64,000 nt of DNA from Gemmatimonadota bacterium (GTDB lineage: Bacteria; Gemmatimonadota; Gemmatimonadetes; Longimicrobiales; Gaopeijiaceae): NCBI GenBank assembly GCA_022340865.1, contig JAJDNC010000143.1:29497-93496 (forward strand), given 5' to 3'. Positions 34,894 through 43,565 of this stretch are shown in pieces. Every line of letters starts with the position of its first letter. Positions within the stretch are counted from its first letter, which is position 1. Made by a program: the position numbers and the translations under genes. The notes beneath the pieces were generated by a model. The model had not been told where the DNA came from. It ran no database searches and saw only the letters and a program-made list of their open reading frames with translations.

Positions 34894-36311
34894 GTCAGAT
34901 AGTCGCTCACCCGGATCCCGTACTTCTGGGGGTCCGTCGTCTTGATGATGGTGCGAACGGGGCGGCCCGTCGCCGGATCGTCCTGGCTCAGGTCCACGGT
35001 GAGCGGCGTGGCCAGGGGCACTCCCCGCGGGTCCGAGATGACGCGGACCTTCGGTCGATGGAGGAGCTCCGGGTTCTTGCTCACCTCGGAGACCACGGCC
35101 AGCTCGTGGGTGTCCAGGATGGCCAGCGTTCCCACAGGATACACGCCCGTCGCCGTGATGAGCGCCTTCACGAGCAGCGTGTCGAAGCCCCGCTTGGGGT
35201 TGTCGCGCATCTCCCTGAGCACGACGTCGGGAGGCCACGGCTGGTACTGGTAGCTGCGGATCGACGTGCCGGCGTCGAAGGCGTCGGCCACCGCCACGAT
35301 TCGCGAGAAGAGGCTGATCTCGCGAGGGCGATTGTTCGTGGGGTATCCGGTGAGGTCGATCTTCATGTGGTGCTCGTACGCCATGAGCATCTGGCGATAC
35401 GGTGCGTCCGTGAACCCGTGCAGCGTGAAGAGCACCAGCAGCCCCTCGGTGGTGTGCTGCTTGAGCTGGACCCACTCCTCGTCGGTGAGGCCGCCCGGCT
35501 TGTTGATGATGTCCACGTCGACCCGCTGCTTGCCGATGTCGTGGAAGAGCGCCCCGAGCCCGAGGTCGTACAGTTGCAGCTTGTCCAATCCCAGACGTTG
35601 GCCGATGATCACGCTGAAGATGCACACGTTCACGCAGTGGGTGAACGTGTACTCGTCGAAGTCGCGCAGCGTGGTCATCGTGACCATCGACGACTCGTTC
35701 GAGAGCACCTGGTCCACGATGCCCTGCACCGTGCGCTTGACCTTCCGCACGTTGACGGCCTTCCCCAGACGGACGTCGCCCAGGGCGTCCCTGGCCACCT
35801 GCACGGACTGCGCGTACGTGCGCTTCGCCGCGGTGAGGGCCGCTTCGTCCTGCTCCGGCTCCTGAACGTCCCGCTCCGGCCTGACGTCGATGTGCTCCAC
35901 CGGCGCACCGGCGAACCGATCGACGAACTCCGAGTACGGATCGTCGGTCCTGGGCTGGTGCAGGAGCATGGACAGGAAGGGCGCCCATTCGCTGCGCTCG
36001 ACGTCGGGGAGCACGTCCACCGCCCCGATGCCGTGGTCCTGGAGTGCCCGTGCGAAGGAGCCGAACGTCGCGAAGTTCGAGAGATCCAGGCGGAGTCGCG
36101 TCTCGTTCAGGAAGAAGAAGTCGCCGACGACCCGCAGCTCGGCACCCCCGTCGGCATCGACGATCCTCCTGATGAGAACATGCAGCTCGTCGAGAGCCTG
36201 CTGCACCGTGTCGTTCTCGAGGGGATAGAGGCGCAGCGCGTTGAGCACGCTGTAGAACGCGGTGAGGACCTTGCGGCCCTCCTCCTGATAGTTCAGCGGC
36301 GCGCGACCCAA
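34890..36311 (-). CDS. HD-GYP domain protein with novel N-terminal domain
   Basis: 473 residues. Residues about 10-120 form an unnamed N-terminal domain that is also found in the upstream HEAT protein. An HD-GYP phosphodiesterase domain follows (about 215-370): His225, HD 257-258 in LFHDIGK, His286, His314-315, GYP 322-324, Asp343 are all kept, so it is likely a metal-dependent, active enzyme, perhaps on cyclic di-GMP. A beta-rich C-terminal region of about 100 residues follows. It has no receiver domain or membrane helix. Overlaps trpA as GTGA and lies 4 bases after the HEAT gene. Confidence 0.88.
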   Translation of the reverse strand: MGRAPLNYQEEGRKVLTAFYSVLNALRLYPLENDTVQQALDELHVLIRRIVDADGGAELRVVGDFFFLNETRLRLDLSNFATFGSFARALQDHGIGAVDVLPDVERSEWAPFLSMLLHQPRTDDPYSEFVDRFAGAPVEHIDVRPERDVQEPEQDEAALTAAKRTYAQSVQVARDALGDVRLGKAVNVRKVKRTVQGIVDQVLSNESSMVTMTTLRDFDEYTFTHCVNVCIFSVIIGQRLGLDKLQLYDLGLGALFHDIGKQRVDVDIINKPGGLTDEEWVQLKQHTTEGLLVLFTLHGFTDAPYRQMLMAYEHHMKIDLTGYPTNNRPREISLFSRIVAVADAFDAGTSIRSYQYQPWPPDVVLREMRDNPKRGFDTLLVKALITATGVYPVGTLAILDTHELAVVSEVSKNPELLHRPKVRVISDPRGVPLATPLTVDLSQDDPATGRPVRTIIKTTDPQKYGIRVSDYLT

Positions 36312-36315
36312 CTCG

Positions 36316-38076
36316 TCACTCCTCGTTCCTGAGGGCGCGGTTCACGGCCGTGCGCACCACCGGGTCTTCCTCGTTCGACGCCTTCATCAGCGACGACCGT
36401 GCGTCCTCGCCCGGCACCTTGCCCAGACCCAGGGCCGCCGCAGCCCGGATCTCCGAGGGCTCGCGCTTGCGCAGGAACTTCTTGGCGTTGAGGAGCCTGT
36501 CGAGCATCGCCACCGCGCCGGCTTCAGCCACCATCCCGTACGCCTCGAAGAACGCCACCTTCTCCGAGATGTCCGCCGACCGGATCTCCTTGCTGGAGAC
36601 GATCTCGGCGAGGCGTCTGGCAGCCGGCCGGTAGTGCAGAGTGCCCAGGGCTTTCGCGGCGGCGATGCGCACGTCACGCTCGGGATCGTTCAGCGTGTGC
36701 TGCAGGGCACCGGCGGCCGTCGAGGCCTTCAGGGTGACCGCAGCCTCCACGGCGGCGAGGCGCACGTCGGGGTGGCGGTGTGCCAGCAGCCCCGCCAACG
36801 CCGGCCCCGCTTCCTCGATCTGCAGGTCGCCGGCGATGCGGGCGGCGCCCGACGCGAGGATGGCATCGTCGTTCTCCATGAGGCGCACGACGGCTCCCCG
36901 ATTGCGCTCGGCGATGCCCCGGACCGCCGCGCGCAGCACCGCCTTCAGCTCCTTGTGGTCCACGGTCTCCGAGGCCCGCAGCAGCGGGGAGAGCGCGCCG
37001 GCGCGGAGGAAGCGCAGGAAGGTCGCGAGCTGCTGCGGCGTTGCCCGGATGGACCCGTCGTAGAGCGCCTGGATGAGCTCCTCGATGGCCTCGGGGGAGC
37101 TCACCTCGTCCAGGAGCCCCCGGGACTCCGCGAGCCGCTCCTCGTCGAAGATGCCGGGCATGGCCTCGAGCTTCCGCAGCTCCTCGAGGGCACGCGTCGC
37201 GTCCGCGAGCAGGCCCCTGGAGAGGAAGCCCGGCAGCAGAGTGCGCAGGATCCCCAGGATCTCCGACTGGCGGCCGCGATTCTCCGGCTCTTCGAGGCGG
37301 TCGAAGAGGGCGGAGAGGACGTCGCTGCGCACGTCCCTGCTCAGCTCCTTCTCGATCTCCGTCGCGACGGCCGCCATCTCCCTGGGGTCCAGGGCGTACA
37401 GGGTCGGGTTGAAGTCCTCTCTGCTGACCGTCTGTACGGTCTCGGCGACGGCCTCCGTGGCGCGCTCCCCCGACGCCGACGCTTCCTCCTCCTCCCCCTC
37501 GAGCTCCTCGGTCTCGCTCCGCACCACGTTCGCGAGCTCGGCCTCGGTGTTCCCGCCTCCCGGGACCGGCAGGCCCACCCCTTCCGCGAGGAAGTCGACG
37601 TACTGGTACTGGAAGTACTGGAGGTCCTGCTCCCAGAGCACAGTGAGCAGGTCGTCCCCCTCGGGACGCAGCTTGCGCGCTCGCTGGAGCACGCCCAGGA
37701 AGGACTCCAGCTCCTCGCTCTCGAGGCCCGGGATGAAGGTGATCTCGCGGACGCCGTCCTTATAGAAGAGAAAGGCCAGGGAGTCGCCGCGCGCCTCGGT
37801 CTGGTAGACCTCCTCCCCCTCCAGAAGGAGACGGTCCTCCTCCACCGTCAGGGTCAGCCCGTCGAGCTCGGTCCACAGATCCTGGAACGCCTGGCGCAGG
37901 CTCTCGATGAAGCGGTGGCGGACGGGGTTGTTCTCGTCGTAGAGCTGGTAGGCCCGGAAGGCCTTGCCCAGGACGACGAACAGATCACGGCATTGCTCGA
38001 GGGGCAGGCCGATCTCACCGTCCGGCCCCTGGGGGTCGGGCGGAGAGGTGCCTACCGTGTCCTCGAGCTCGGCCAT
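36316..38076 (-). CDS. HEAT-repeat protein with the same N-terminal domain as the HD-GYP protein
   Basis: 586 residues, soluble. N-terminal domain about 28-160 (RAYQLYDENNPV, then SLAFLFYKDGVREITF) matches the start of the neighbouring HD-GYP protein in order and spacing. An acidic linker (about 188-202, ELEGEEEEASASGE) follows, then an alpha-helical middle, and HEAT repeats at about 400-586 (VRLAAVEAAVTL, VRIAAAKALGTL, EIRAAAALGLGKV, VRTAVNRAL). HEAT arrays usually bind proteins. It is 8 bases after trpB and 4 before the HD-GYP gene. The function is unknown; a scaffold or input partner of the HD-GYP protein is my inference. Confidence 0.82.
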   Translation of the reverse strand: MAELEDTVGTSPPDPQGPDGEIGLPLEQCRDLFVVLGKAFRAYQLYDENNPVRHRFIESLRQAFQDLWTELDGLTLTVEEDRLLLEGEEVYQTEARGDSLAFLFYKDGVREITFIPGLESEELESFLGVLQRARKLRPEGDDLLTVLWEQDLQYFQYQYVDFLAEGVGLPVPGGGNTEAELANVVRSETEELEGEEEEASASGERATEAVAETVQTVSREDFNPTLYALDPREMAAVATEIEKELSRDVRSDVLSALFDRLEEPENRGRQSEILGILRTLLPGFLSRGLLADATRALEELRKLEAMPGIFDEERLAESRGLLDEVSSPEAIEELIQALYDGSIRATPQQLATFLRFLRAGALSPLLRASETVDHKELKAVLRAAVRGIAERNRGAVVRLMENDDAILASGAARIAGDLQIEEAGPALAGLLAHRHPDVRLAAVEAAVTLKASTAAGALQHTLNDPERDVRIAAAKALGTLHYRPAARRLAEIVSSKEIRSADISEKVAFFEAYGMVAEAGAVAMLDRLLNAKKFLRKREPSEIRAAAALGLGKVPGEDARSSLMKASNEEDPVVRTAVNRALRNEE

Positions 38077-38084
38077 GTCTTCGC

Positions 38085-39293
38085 TCAGATCAGTGGGCCC
38101 AGGCCTTCGACCCGGGCCACGTGGGCGACGTCCTTGTCCCCGCGTCCGGACAGGCAGATCACGAGGGGACCTCGATCCTCGTACCGTCGACCGTCACGCA
38201 AGACGTGGGCCACCGCATGGGCCGACTCCAGCGCCGGAATGATCCCCTCCAGGCGTGCCAGCCGGTGAAAGGCACTCAGCGCCTCCGCGTCGGTCACGGA
38301 CGTGTAAGATGCTCGGCCGGTGTCCTTCAGGAACGAGTGCTCCGGGCCCACCCCAGGATAGTCCAGCCCGGCGGATACGGAGTGGGCGGGAGCAACCTGT
38401 CCGTCGGCATCCTGCAGAAGATAGCTCAGCGATCCATGAAGGACACCAGGCGCTCCGGCGGCAAGGGAGGCCGCGTGCCGCCCGGTGTCAATCCCTTCCC
38501 CCGCGGCCTCCACGCCGACGAGATCCACCTCCCGGTCGGCGACGAACGCGTGGAAGATGCCCATGGCATTGGAGCCGCCCCCTACGCACGCCACCACCGC
38601 GGCCGGGAGCCGCCCCTCCGTCTCCAGGATCTGGGCGCGGGTCTCACGGCCGATGACGGCCTGGAAGTCCCTGACCATCCGCGGGAACGGATCCGGCCCC
38701 ACCACCGACCCGATGATGTAGTGGGTGGACTCCACGTTGGTGACCCAATCCCGGATCGCCTCGTTGGTGGCGTCCTTGAGGGTGCGGGTGCCGGACTGCA
38801 CGGGCCGCACCTCGGCACCCAGCAGCTCCATGCGGTAGACGTTCAGCGCCTGCCGCTCCACGTCCTCCTGCCCCATGTAGACGACGCACTCCATGTCGAA
38901 GAGCGCGCACGCCGTGGCCGTGGCGACTCCGTGCTGGCCGGCGCCCGTCTCCGCGATGATCCGGCGCTTGCCCATGCGCCGCGCCAGGAGAGCCTGGCCC
39001 AGGGTGTTGTTGATCTTGTGGGCCCCGGTGTGGTTCAGGTCCTCACGCTTGAGATAGACCGCGGGGTGACCCGCGGCGTCGCCCAGCCTGGGAGCCCGCT
39101 GCAGCGGCGTCGGGCGACCCACGAAGTCGGCCAGAAGCCCGTCGAGCTCCGCCGTGAACACCGGGTCGGATGTGGCCGCGGCGTAGGCCGCTTCCAGCTC
39201 GTCCAGGGCGTGGACGAGGGTCTCGGGGACGTAGCGGCCCCCGAACGATCCGAATCTGCCGGACCCTCTTGTCGTCTCGGTCGCGACGGTCAC
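38085..39293 (-). CDS. trpB: Tryptophan synthase beta chain
   Basis: 402 residues, TrpB1-type. PLP-dependent condensation of indole with serine. The PLP lysine lies in [13 protein letters not shown], with the catalytic Glu in [13 protein letters not shown] and the phosphate loop in [12 protein letters not shown]. The start overlaps the trpF stop as ATGA, so trpF and trpB are coupled. The HEAT gene follows after 8 bases. Confidence 0.98.
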   Translation of the reverse strand: MTVATETTRGSGRFGSFGGRYVPETLVHALDELEAAYAAATSDPVFTAELDGLLADFVGRPTPLQRAPRLGDAAGHPAVYLKREDLNHTGAHKINNTLGQALLARRMGKRRIIAETGAGQHGVATATACALFDMECVVYMGQEDVERQALNVYRMELLGAEVRPVQSGTRTLKDATNEAIRDWVTNVESTHYIIGSVVGPDPFPRMVRDFQAVIGRETRAQILETEGRLPAAVVACVGGGSNAMGIFHAFVADREVDLVGVEAAGEGIDTGRHAASLAAGAPGVLHGSLSYLLQDADGQVAPAHSVSAGLDYPGVGPEHSFLKDTGRASYTSVTDAEALSAFHRLARLEGIIPALESAHAVAHVLRDGRRYEDRGPLVICLSGRGDKDVAHVARVEGLGPLI

Positions 39294-40009
39294 GACGGCG
39301 GCTCCCTCCTCGAAGGGGTGGCGTGAGCATCCTCCCCGGTCGCCTCCCGGGCGGCGGCGCGGGCACGACGGACGAAGAGGCGGATGAGCTCGTGGCCTTT
39401 CCGGCCGGGCTCCGTCTCCACGCCGGAACTCACGTCTACCACGTCGGGGCCGAAGCGTGCCACCGCGCCGGCGACGTTATCCGGATCCAGCCCTCCCGCG
39501 AGGACGACGTCCAGGCCCGACGGGACCCTGGACCGGAGGTCGGCGAAGCGCTCCGGGTGCAGGCTCACGCCCCCCCCTCCGACGACGCCTTCCCTCCAAC
39601 CCTCCACGAGGAGGCCGTCCACCCAGGCCCCGTACCGATCCACCGCCCGGTCCACGTCGTCGCCTGCGCGCGCCCGGACGGACTTCCAGAGCGTCCAGCG
39701 TCCCGACCTCGAGAGCTCACGCACGACATCCTCGGGCTCGGAGCCATGGAGCTGGAGCACGCGGGCCCCCAGGGCTTCGGCCCGCACCGCGGCATCGTCG
39801 GCCGATTCGTCCACCAGGACCGCCACCGGCGTCGCGCGCACGCCCTCCACGAGGCCCGGAGCGTCGCCGAGGTCCACCGAGCGGGCGAAGCCCGCGCTGA
39901 GGATCACGCCGACGTAGTCGGCCCCGGCCTCGTCGGTCGCCAGGACGTCCTCACGGCGACGCAGCCCGCAGATCTTCACACGCAACGGAGCCGCACCCTC
40001 AGCACCCAT
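39290..40009 (-). CDS. trpF: Phosphoribosylanthranilate isomerase
   Basis: 239 residues from [24 protein letters not shown] barrel; the catalytic Cys is in KICGL and the catalytic Asp in LVDE. LQLHGSE and [10 protein letters not shown] are family signatures. About 25 residues longer than many TrpF at the C-terminus, through an Arg/Ala-rich tail. It overlaps the trpC stop by 11 bases and the trpB start by 4. The longer track start (40429) is inside trpC. Confidence 0.96.
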   Translation of the reverse strand: MGAEGAAPLRVKICGLRRREDVLATDEAGADYVGVILSAGFARSVDLGDAPGLVEGVRATPVAVLVDESADDAAVRAEALGARVLQLHGSEPEDVVRELSRSGRWTLWKSVRARAGDDVDRAVDRYGAWVDGLLVEGWREGVVGGGGVSLHPERFADLRSRVPSGLDVVLAGGLDPDNVAGAVARFGPDVVDVSSGVETEPGRKGHELIRLFVRRARAAAREATGEDAHATPSRREPPS

Positions 40010-40826
40010 CACGCCCCCTCCGCGCGACTCCCGCGAGAGCCGCGGCGGCGGCACCCGGATCCGGGCTGCGCAGGAGCGCCTCGCCCACCAGCACGGCGTG
40101 CACACCGGCAACGCCGAGGCGCTGGACGTCACCGCGCTCACGGATCCCGCTCTCCGACACCACCACCACGTCCTCGGGAACCTCCGCGAGGAGCTCGAGG
40201 GTGGTCTCCAGCCGCGTGGTGAACGTCGCCAGGTCCCGGTTGTTGATCCCCACGATGCGGGCTCCGGAGTCCAGCGCCCGGCGGACCTCGGCGGCCTCGT
40301 GGGCCTCCACCAGCGCCGCCAGACCCAGCGCCTCCGCCTCCTCCCGGAGCGAGCGCAGACTGGCATCGTCGAGGATGCGGACGATGAGCAGCACGGCATC
40401 CGCGCCCGCCGCCCGTGCCTCCACCACATGCAACGGGTCGAGCGTGAAGTCCTTGCGCAGGAGCGGAACGGACGTCGCGGCCCTCGCGGCCTCGAGGTCG
40501 TCGGTGGTCCCGCCGAAGTAGGTCGAGTCCGTGAGTACGCTCAGCGCCGAAGCGCCGCTCGCCTCGTACGAGCGGGCCAGGGACGCCGCGTCCAGCCCCG
40601 GACGGATCTCTCCCGCCCCCGGGGAGCGCCGCTTGCACTCGGCGATGACGGCCACATCCGAGCTACCGGCCACGGCCCTCCGGAAGTCGCGCGGCGGCGG
40701 GGCCGCCTGTGCCCTCTTCTCCAGGGCGCCACCGCGGCGCCGGAGGGCGGTGAGCTCCTCCCGCTTGGTGCGCACGATGGCGGCGAGCACTCCGGGCAGC
40801 GACCCGGATCCTTGCGCTTCGGGCAA
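39999..40826 (-). CDS. trpC: Indole-3-glycerol phosphate synthase
   Basis: 275 residues. Decarboxylating ring closure of CdRP. VIAECKRRSPGAGEI carries the catalytic Lys region, LLRKDFTLDPLHV the second, and GINNRDLATF the third; ESGIRERGDVQRL is near the end. The track start is a TTG at 40826; a GTG at 40790 (VLAAIVRTKREEL) would match the family N-terminus better and leave room for a promoter, so the start is uncertain by 12 residues. First gene of trpC-F-B-HEAT-HD-GYP-trpA; divergent from lexA. Confidence 0.96.
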   Translation of the reverse strand: MPEAQGSGSLPGVLAAIVRTKREELTALRRRGGALEKRAQAAPPPRDFRRAVAGSSDVAVIAECKRRSPGAGEIRPGLDAASLARSYEASGASALSVLTDSTYFGGTTDDLEAARAATSVPLLRKDFTLDPLHVVEARAAGADAVLLIVRILDDASLRSLREEAEALGLAALVEAHEAAEVRRALDSGARIVGINNRDLATFTTRLETTLELLAEVPEDVVVVSESGIRERGDVQRLGVAGVHAVLVGEALLRSPDPGAAAAALAGVARRGRDGC

Positions 40827-40840
40827 CGTTCGGGTATCCT
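40812..40840 (+). promoter_or_regulatory. Probable lexA promoter
   Basis: TTGCGC, 17 bases, TATCCT, predicting a start near 40847 in the middle of the operator-like GTTC repeats. The leader would be about 37 bases. Confidence 0.45.
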
Positions 40841-40841
40841 T

Positions 40842-40856
40842 GTTCGGTTCCTGTTC
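40842..40856 (+). promoter_or_regulatory. Candidate LexA operator GTTC-N7-GTTC
   Basis: GTTC at 40842 and 40853 are separated by exactly 7 bases, the form of the alphaproteobacterial SOS box, just downstream of the probable -10. Two more GTTC copies lie at 40828 and 40859. Binding here would block lexA transcription (autorepression), and the 40828 copy touches the possible trpC start. Confidence 0.5.
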
Positions 40857-40883
40857 GGGTTCCCACCGGATGGAGGCGGACAG

Positions 40884-41492
40884 ATGCCCCTCACGAAGCG
40901 CCAGAAGGAGATTCTGGACTACATCGACGGTTTCATCGCCGATCGGGGCTATGCGCCGAGCTTCGAGGAGATCGCCGAGTCGTTCGGGTACTCCTCACTG
41001 GCCACCGTGCACGAGCACCTGAGCAATCTGGAGCGCAAGGGCTACATAAGAAAGTCCTACAACGAGAGCCGGTCCATCGAGTTGGTCAGGCCGGGACAGG
41101 GCGAGCCGAGCCTGGAGCTTCCCCTGCTGGGGGCGGTGGCTGCGGGGCTTCCCATCGAGGCCGTCGTGGACAACGAGAGCATCACCGTGCCGCCCGACAT
41201 GGTCCGCCGCAGGAAGGACAACTACGTGTTGCGGGTCGAAGGCAACTCGATGATCGAGGAGCAGATCCGCGACGGCGACTACATCGTGGTGCAGGCCCAG
41301 GAGAACGCGGAGGACGGCGAGATGGTCGTCGCCCTGGTGGGAGGGGACGCCGCCACGGTGAAGAAGCTCTACCGCGAGCCTGGGGACCGCATCAGGCTGC
41401 AGCCGGCGAATCCCACCATGAGCCCCATCGTGGCGGACGCCCGGGACGTGCGCATCCAGGGGGTCGTCGTCGGGGTGATCCGGAAGTACTAG
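40884..41492 (+). CDS. lexA: LexA repressor, SOS regulator
   Basis: 202 residues from MPLTKRQKEILDYIDGFIADRGY; the longer track ORF is rejected. N-terminal winged-helix domain (1-65), then a self-cleavage domain. The cleavage bond Ala87-Gly88 is in GAVAAGLP, the catalytic Ser122 in EGNSMIEEQI and Lys160 in ATVKKLY; all present, so RecA-stimulated autocleavage is expected. DNA-binding helix reads SLATVHEHLSNLERKGYI. Sits alone between the divergent trpC and convergent trpD genes. A GTTC-N7-GTTC operator candidate precedes it. Confidence 0.97.
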   Translation: MPLTKRQKEILDYIDGFIADRGYAPSFEEIAESFGYSSLATVHEHLSNLERKGYIRKSYNESRSIELVRPGQGEPSLELPLLGAVAAGLPIEAVVDNESITVPPDMVRRRKDNYVLRVEGNSMIEEQIRDGDYIVVQAQENAEDGEMVVALVGGDAATVKKLYREPGDRIRLQPANPTMSPIVADARDVRIQGVVVGVIRKY

Positions 41493-41501
41493 GCGTGGGC
41501 G

Positions 41502-41521
41502 GGGGTGGCGGCTCCGACCCC
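41502..41521. terminator. Hairpin between lexA and trpD
   Basis: GGGGT and ACCCC pair around a 10-base loop, with an alternative GGTGG/CCACC pairing, in the 37-base gap between convergent stops. No T-run. Confidence 0.35.
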
Positions 41522-41529
41522 AACCACCG

Positions 41530-42579
41530 CTACGCGTTGCTCGCCTTCCTGAGGCGCTCCAGGACGTCGCGGGCGGCGCCCGAGCGAATGGCCTCCACGG
41601 CCGTCTCCGCGGCCTCCGGGAGCGTAGGCGCGGCCCCGGCGACATAGATCGCCGCGGCGGCGTTCAGCACCGTGGCGTTGCGCGCCGCCCCCAGCTCACC
41701 GTTGAGAGCCGAGAGGATGAGCTCCGCGTTCCGGGAGGGGTCCCCACCCCGCATCCCCTCCAGGTACGACTTGTCCGCACCGAGCTCCTGGGGCGTGATC
41801 TCGTACTCACGGATGCCTTCGTCCGAGAGCTCCGCCACGTGCGTGTGTCCCATGGGGCTGATCTCGTCCATCCCCGGAGCTCCGTGGACCACCAGGGCGC
41901 GACGATGCCCGAGCTCCGCCAGGGCCCGCACAACCAGGCCGAGGAGCCTGGGATCGGCCACCCCCACCACCTGCCTGCGCGCGCCGGCCGGGTTGGTGAG
42001 CGGGCCCAGGACGTTCATGACCGTGGTGATGCCCAGGCCCTTGCGCACGGGTCCCACGTGACGCATGGCCGGATGCAGAAGGGGGGCGAACATGAAGACG
42101 ATGCCCACCTCCTCAAGGACCTCGCCCATGCGCTCGGGGGTGAGATCGATCTTCACACCCAGCGCCTCCAGCACGTCGGCGCTCCCGCTGGCGGACGTGA
42201 ACGACCGGTTGCCGTGTTTCGCCACCCGCACGCCGGCGCCTGCCGCCACCAGGGCCGCCGCGGTGGAGATGTTGAACGTGGTGATGCGCCCCCCGCCGGT
42301 GCCCGCGGTGTCCACCAGCTCCTCGGGGGCGCGGGCGCGCACACGGATCATGGCCTTGCGCAGGGCGCGAACGCCCCCGGCGACCTCGGACGGACACAGC
42401 CCCTTGGCCCGCAGACCCACCAGGAGCCCGGCCATCTGGATCTCCGAGGCCGAACCCGACATGAACAGGTCGAAGGCGCCCTCGGCCTCCGCGGCCGTGA
42501 GGTCCTCCCCCTCCGCCACCTTCTCGATGAGGCCCGTCAGGTCCGCCTCGTCCGGCGTCCGGGGGACGATGTCTGCCAT
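41530..42579 (-). CDS. trpD: Anthranilate phosphoribosyltransferase
   Basis: 349 residues, standard length. Transfers the phosphoribosyl group from PRPP to anthranilate. The PRPP/metal-binding loop reads GTGGGRITTFNIST (the family usually has GTGGDG), followed by KHGNRSFTSASGSADVLEALGV; the Mg2+ ligands in the C-terminal half (DEIS) are also present. AGGAG precedes the ATG. It stands apart from the other trp genes on the far side of lexA with its own promoter. No trpE or trpG occurs in the window. Confidence 0.96.
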   Translation of the reverse strand: MADIVPRTPDEADLTGLIEKVAEGEDLTAAEAEGAFDLFMSGSASEIQMAGLLVGLRAKGLCPSEVAGGVRALRKAMIRVRARAPEELVDTAGTGGGRITTFNISTAAALVAAGAGVRVAKHGNRSFTSASGSADVLEALGVKIDLTPERMGEVLEEVGIVFMFAPLLHPAMRHVGPVRKGLGITTVMNVLGPLTNPAGARRQVVGVADPRLLGLVVRALAELGHRRALVVHGAPGMDEISPMGHTHVAELSDEGIREYEITPQELGADKSYLEGMRGGDPSRNAELILSALNGELGAARNATVLNAAAAIYVAGAAPTLPEAAETAVEAIRSGAARDVLERLRKASNA

Positions 42580-42652
42580 GGGTTGCTCCTGGTATCCCGT
42601 GGTGCTCCGCGGTCCGGTGCCGCAGGACCGCGGTCGCGGGCAACAGCCCGAA

Positions 42653-42682
42653 ATGCTAATCGCCGCGCGGTTTTCCGGTCAA
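42653..42682 (-). promoter_or_regulatory. Promoter of trpD
   Basis: TTGACC, 18 bases, TAGCAT on the minus strand, predicting a leader of about 65 bases. It lies back-to-back with the truA promoter. Confidence 0.55.
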
Positions 42683-42703
42683 ATCCACGTGCCCTCGGCT
42701 TGC

Positions 42704-42731
42704 TTGACTTCGCCCCTTCGGCCTCTACCTT
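42704..42731 (+). promoter_or_regulatory. Promoter of truA, possibly leaderless
   Basis: TTGACT, 16 bases, TACCTT. The -10 ends 6 bases before the GTG start at 42738 and no ribosome-binding site is visible, so the transcript may begin at or next to the start codon. Confidence 0.45.
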
Positions 42732-42737
42732 TTCGCC

Positions 42738-43565
42738 GTGGATACCGGGGACACCATCCGCTTCCTGCTGACCGTCCATTACGACGGTTCGGCCTTTCAC
42801 GGTTGGCAGATCCAGCCCGGCCTCCGCACCGTCCAGGGAGCGCTCGAGGAGGTGCTGGGCCGGCTGGCGGCCCGACCGCGCACGGTGGTGGGGTCCGGCC
42901 GCACCGACACGGGCGTGCACGCCACCGGCCAGGTGGCCTCGGTGGACATGCCCGCGCGGTGGACGCCCCCGGATCTGCAGCGCGCCCTCAACGCCACGTT
43001 GCCGCCGGACATCTGGGTCCAGGACGCGGTGCTGGCCCGGGCCGACTTCCACCCGCGCTACGACGCCCTGTCACGGACGTACACGTATCGCGTGGGCACG
43101 CACCCGGACGCCCGCTCGCCCTTCCACCGCCGCTGGTGCTGGGCCCTGGGCGGGCCGCTGGACATGCGCACCCTGGGCGGCCTGGGCGCATGCCTCATCG
43201 GCGAGCACTCCTTCCAGGCCTTCGCCAAGGCGGGTCAGCCGGAGCGCGGGACCCGCTGCTCGGTCTCCAGGGCGGAGTGGCACGGATGGGAGCTGGGGGC
43301 ACGCTTCAGCATCACCGCGGACCGGTACCTGCACCACATGGTCCGCTACCTCGTCGGAACCATGGTGGACGTCGGGCTCGGCAGGCGCCCCGTCGAAGAT
43401 CTGCCGGCGCTCCTGGCCGGGACGGCAGGCCTGGAGACGTCTCCGCCGGCCCCCCCGGAAGGGCTCTTCCTGTCGCGAGTGGAGTATCCTGACACCGTGC
43501 GGCTCGCCTCGCGGGCCGGCACCTCTGAAGCCCACGTCGAAGCACGGAACGAGGCGAGCTCATGA
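42738..43565 (+). CDS. truA: tRNA pseudouridine synthase A
   Basis: 275 residues with a GTG start. Forms pseudouridine at tRNA positions 38-40. The catalytic Asp lies in [29 protein letters not shown] at the start and the C-terminal FLHHMVR-type stretch ([20 protein letters not shown]) are diagnostic. First gene of the long plus-strand run; the stop overlaps the transaldolase start as ATGA. No ribosome-binding site is visible before the start. Confidence 0.97.
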   Translation: MDTGDTIRFLLTVHYDGSAFHGWQIQPGLRTVQGALEEVLGRLAARPRTVVGSGRTDTGVHATGQVASVDMPARWTPPDLQRALNATLPPDIWVQDAVLARADFHPRYDALSRTYTYRVGTHPDARSPFHRRWCWALGGPLDMRTLGGLGACLIGEHSFQAFAKAGQPERGTRCSVSRAEWHGWELGARFSITADRYLHHMVRYLVGTMVDVGLGRRPVEDLPALLAGTAGLETSPPAPPEGLFLSRVEYPDTVRLASRAGTSEAHVEARNEASS

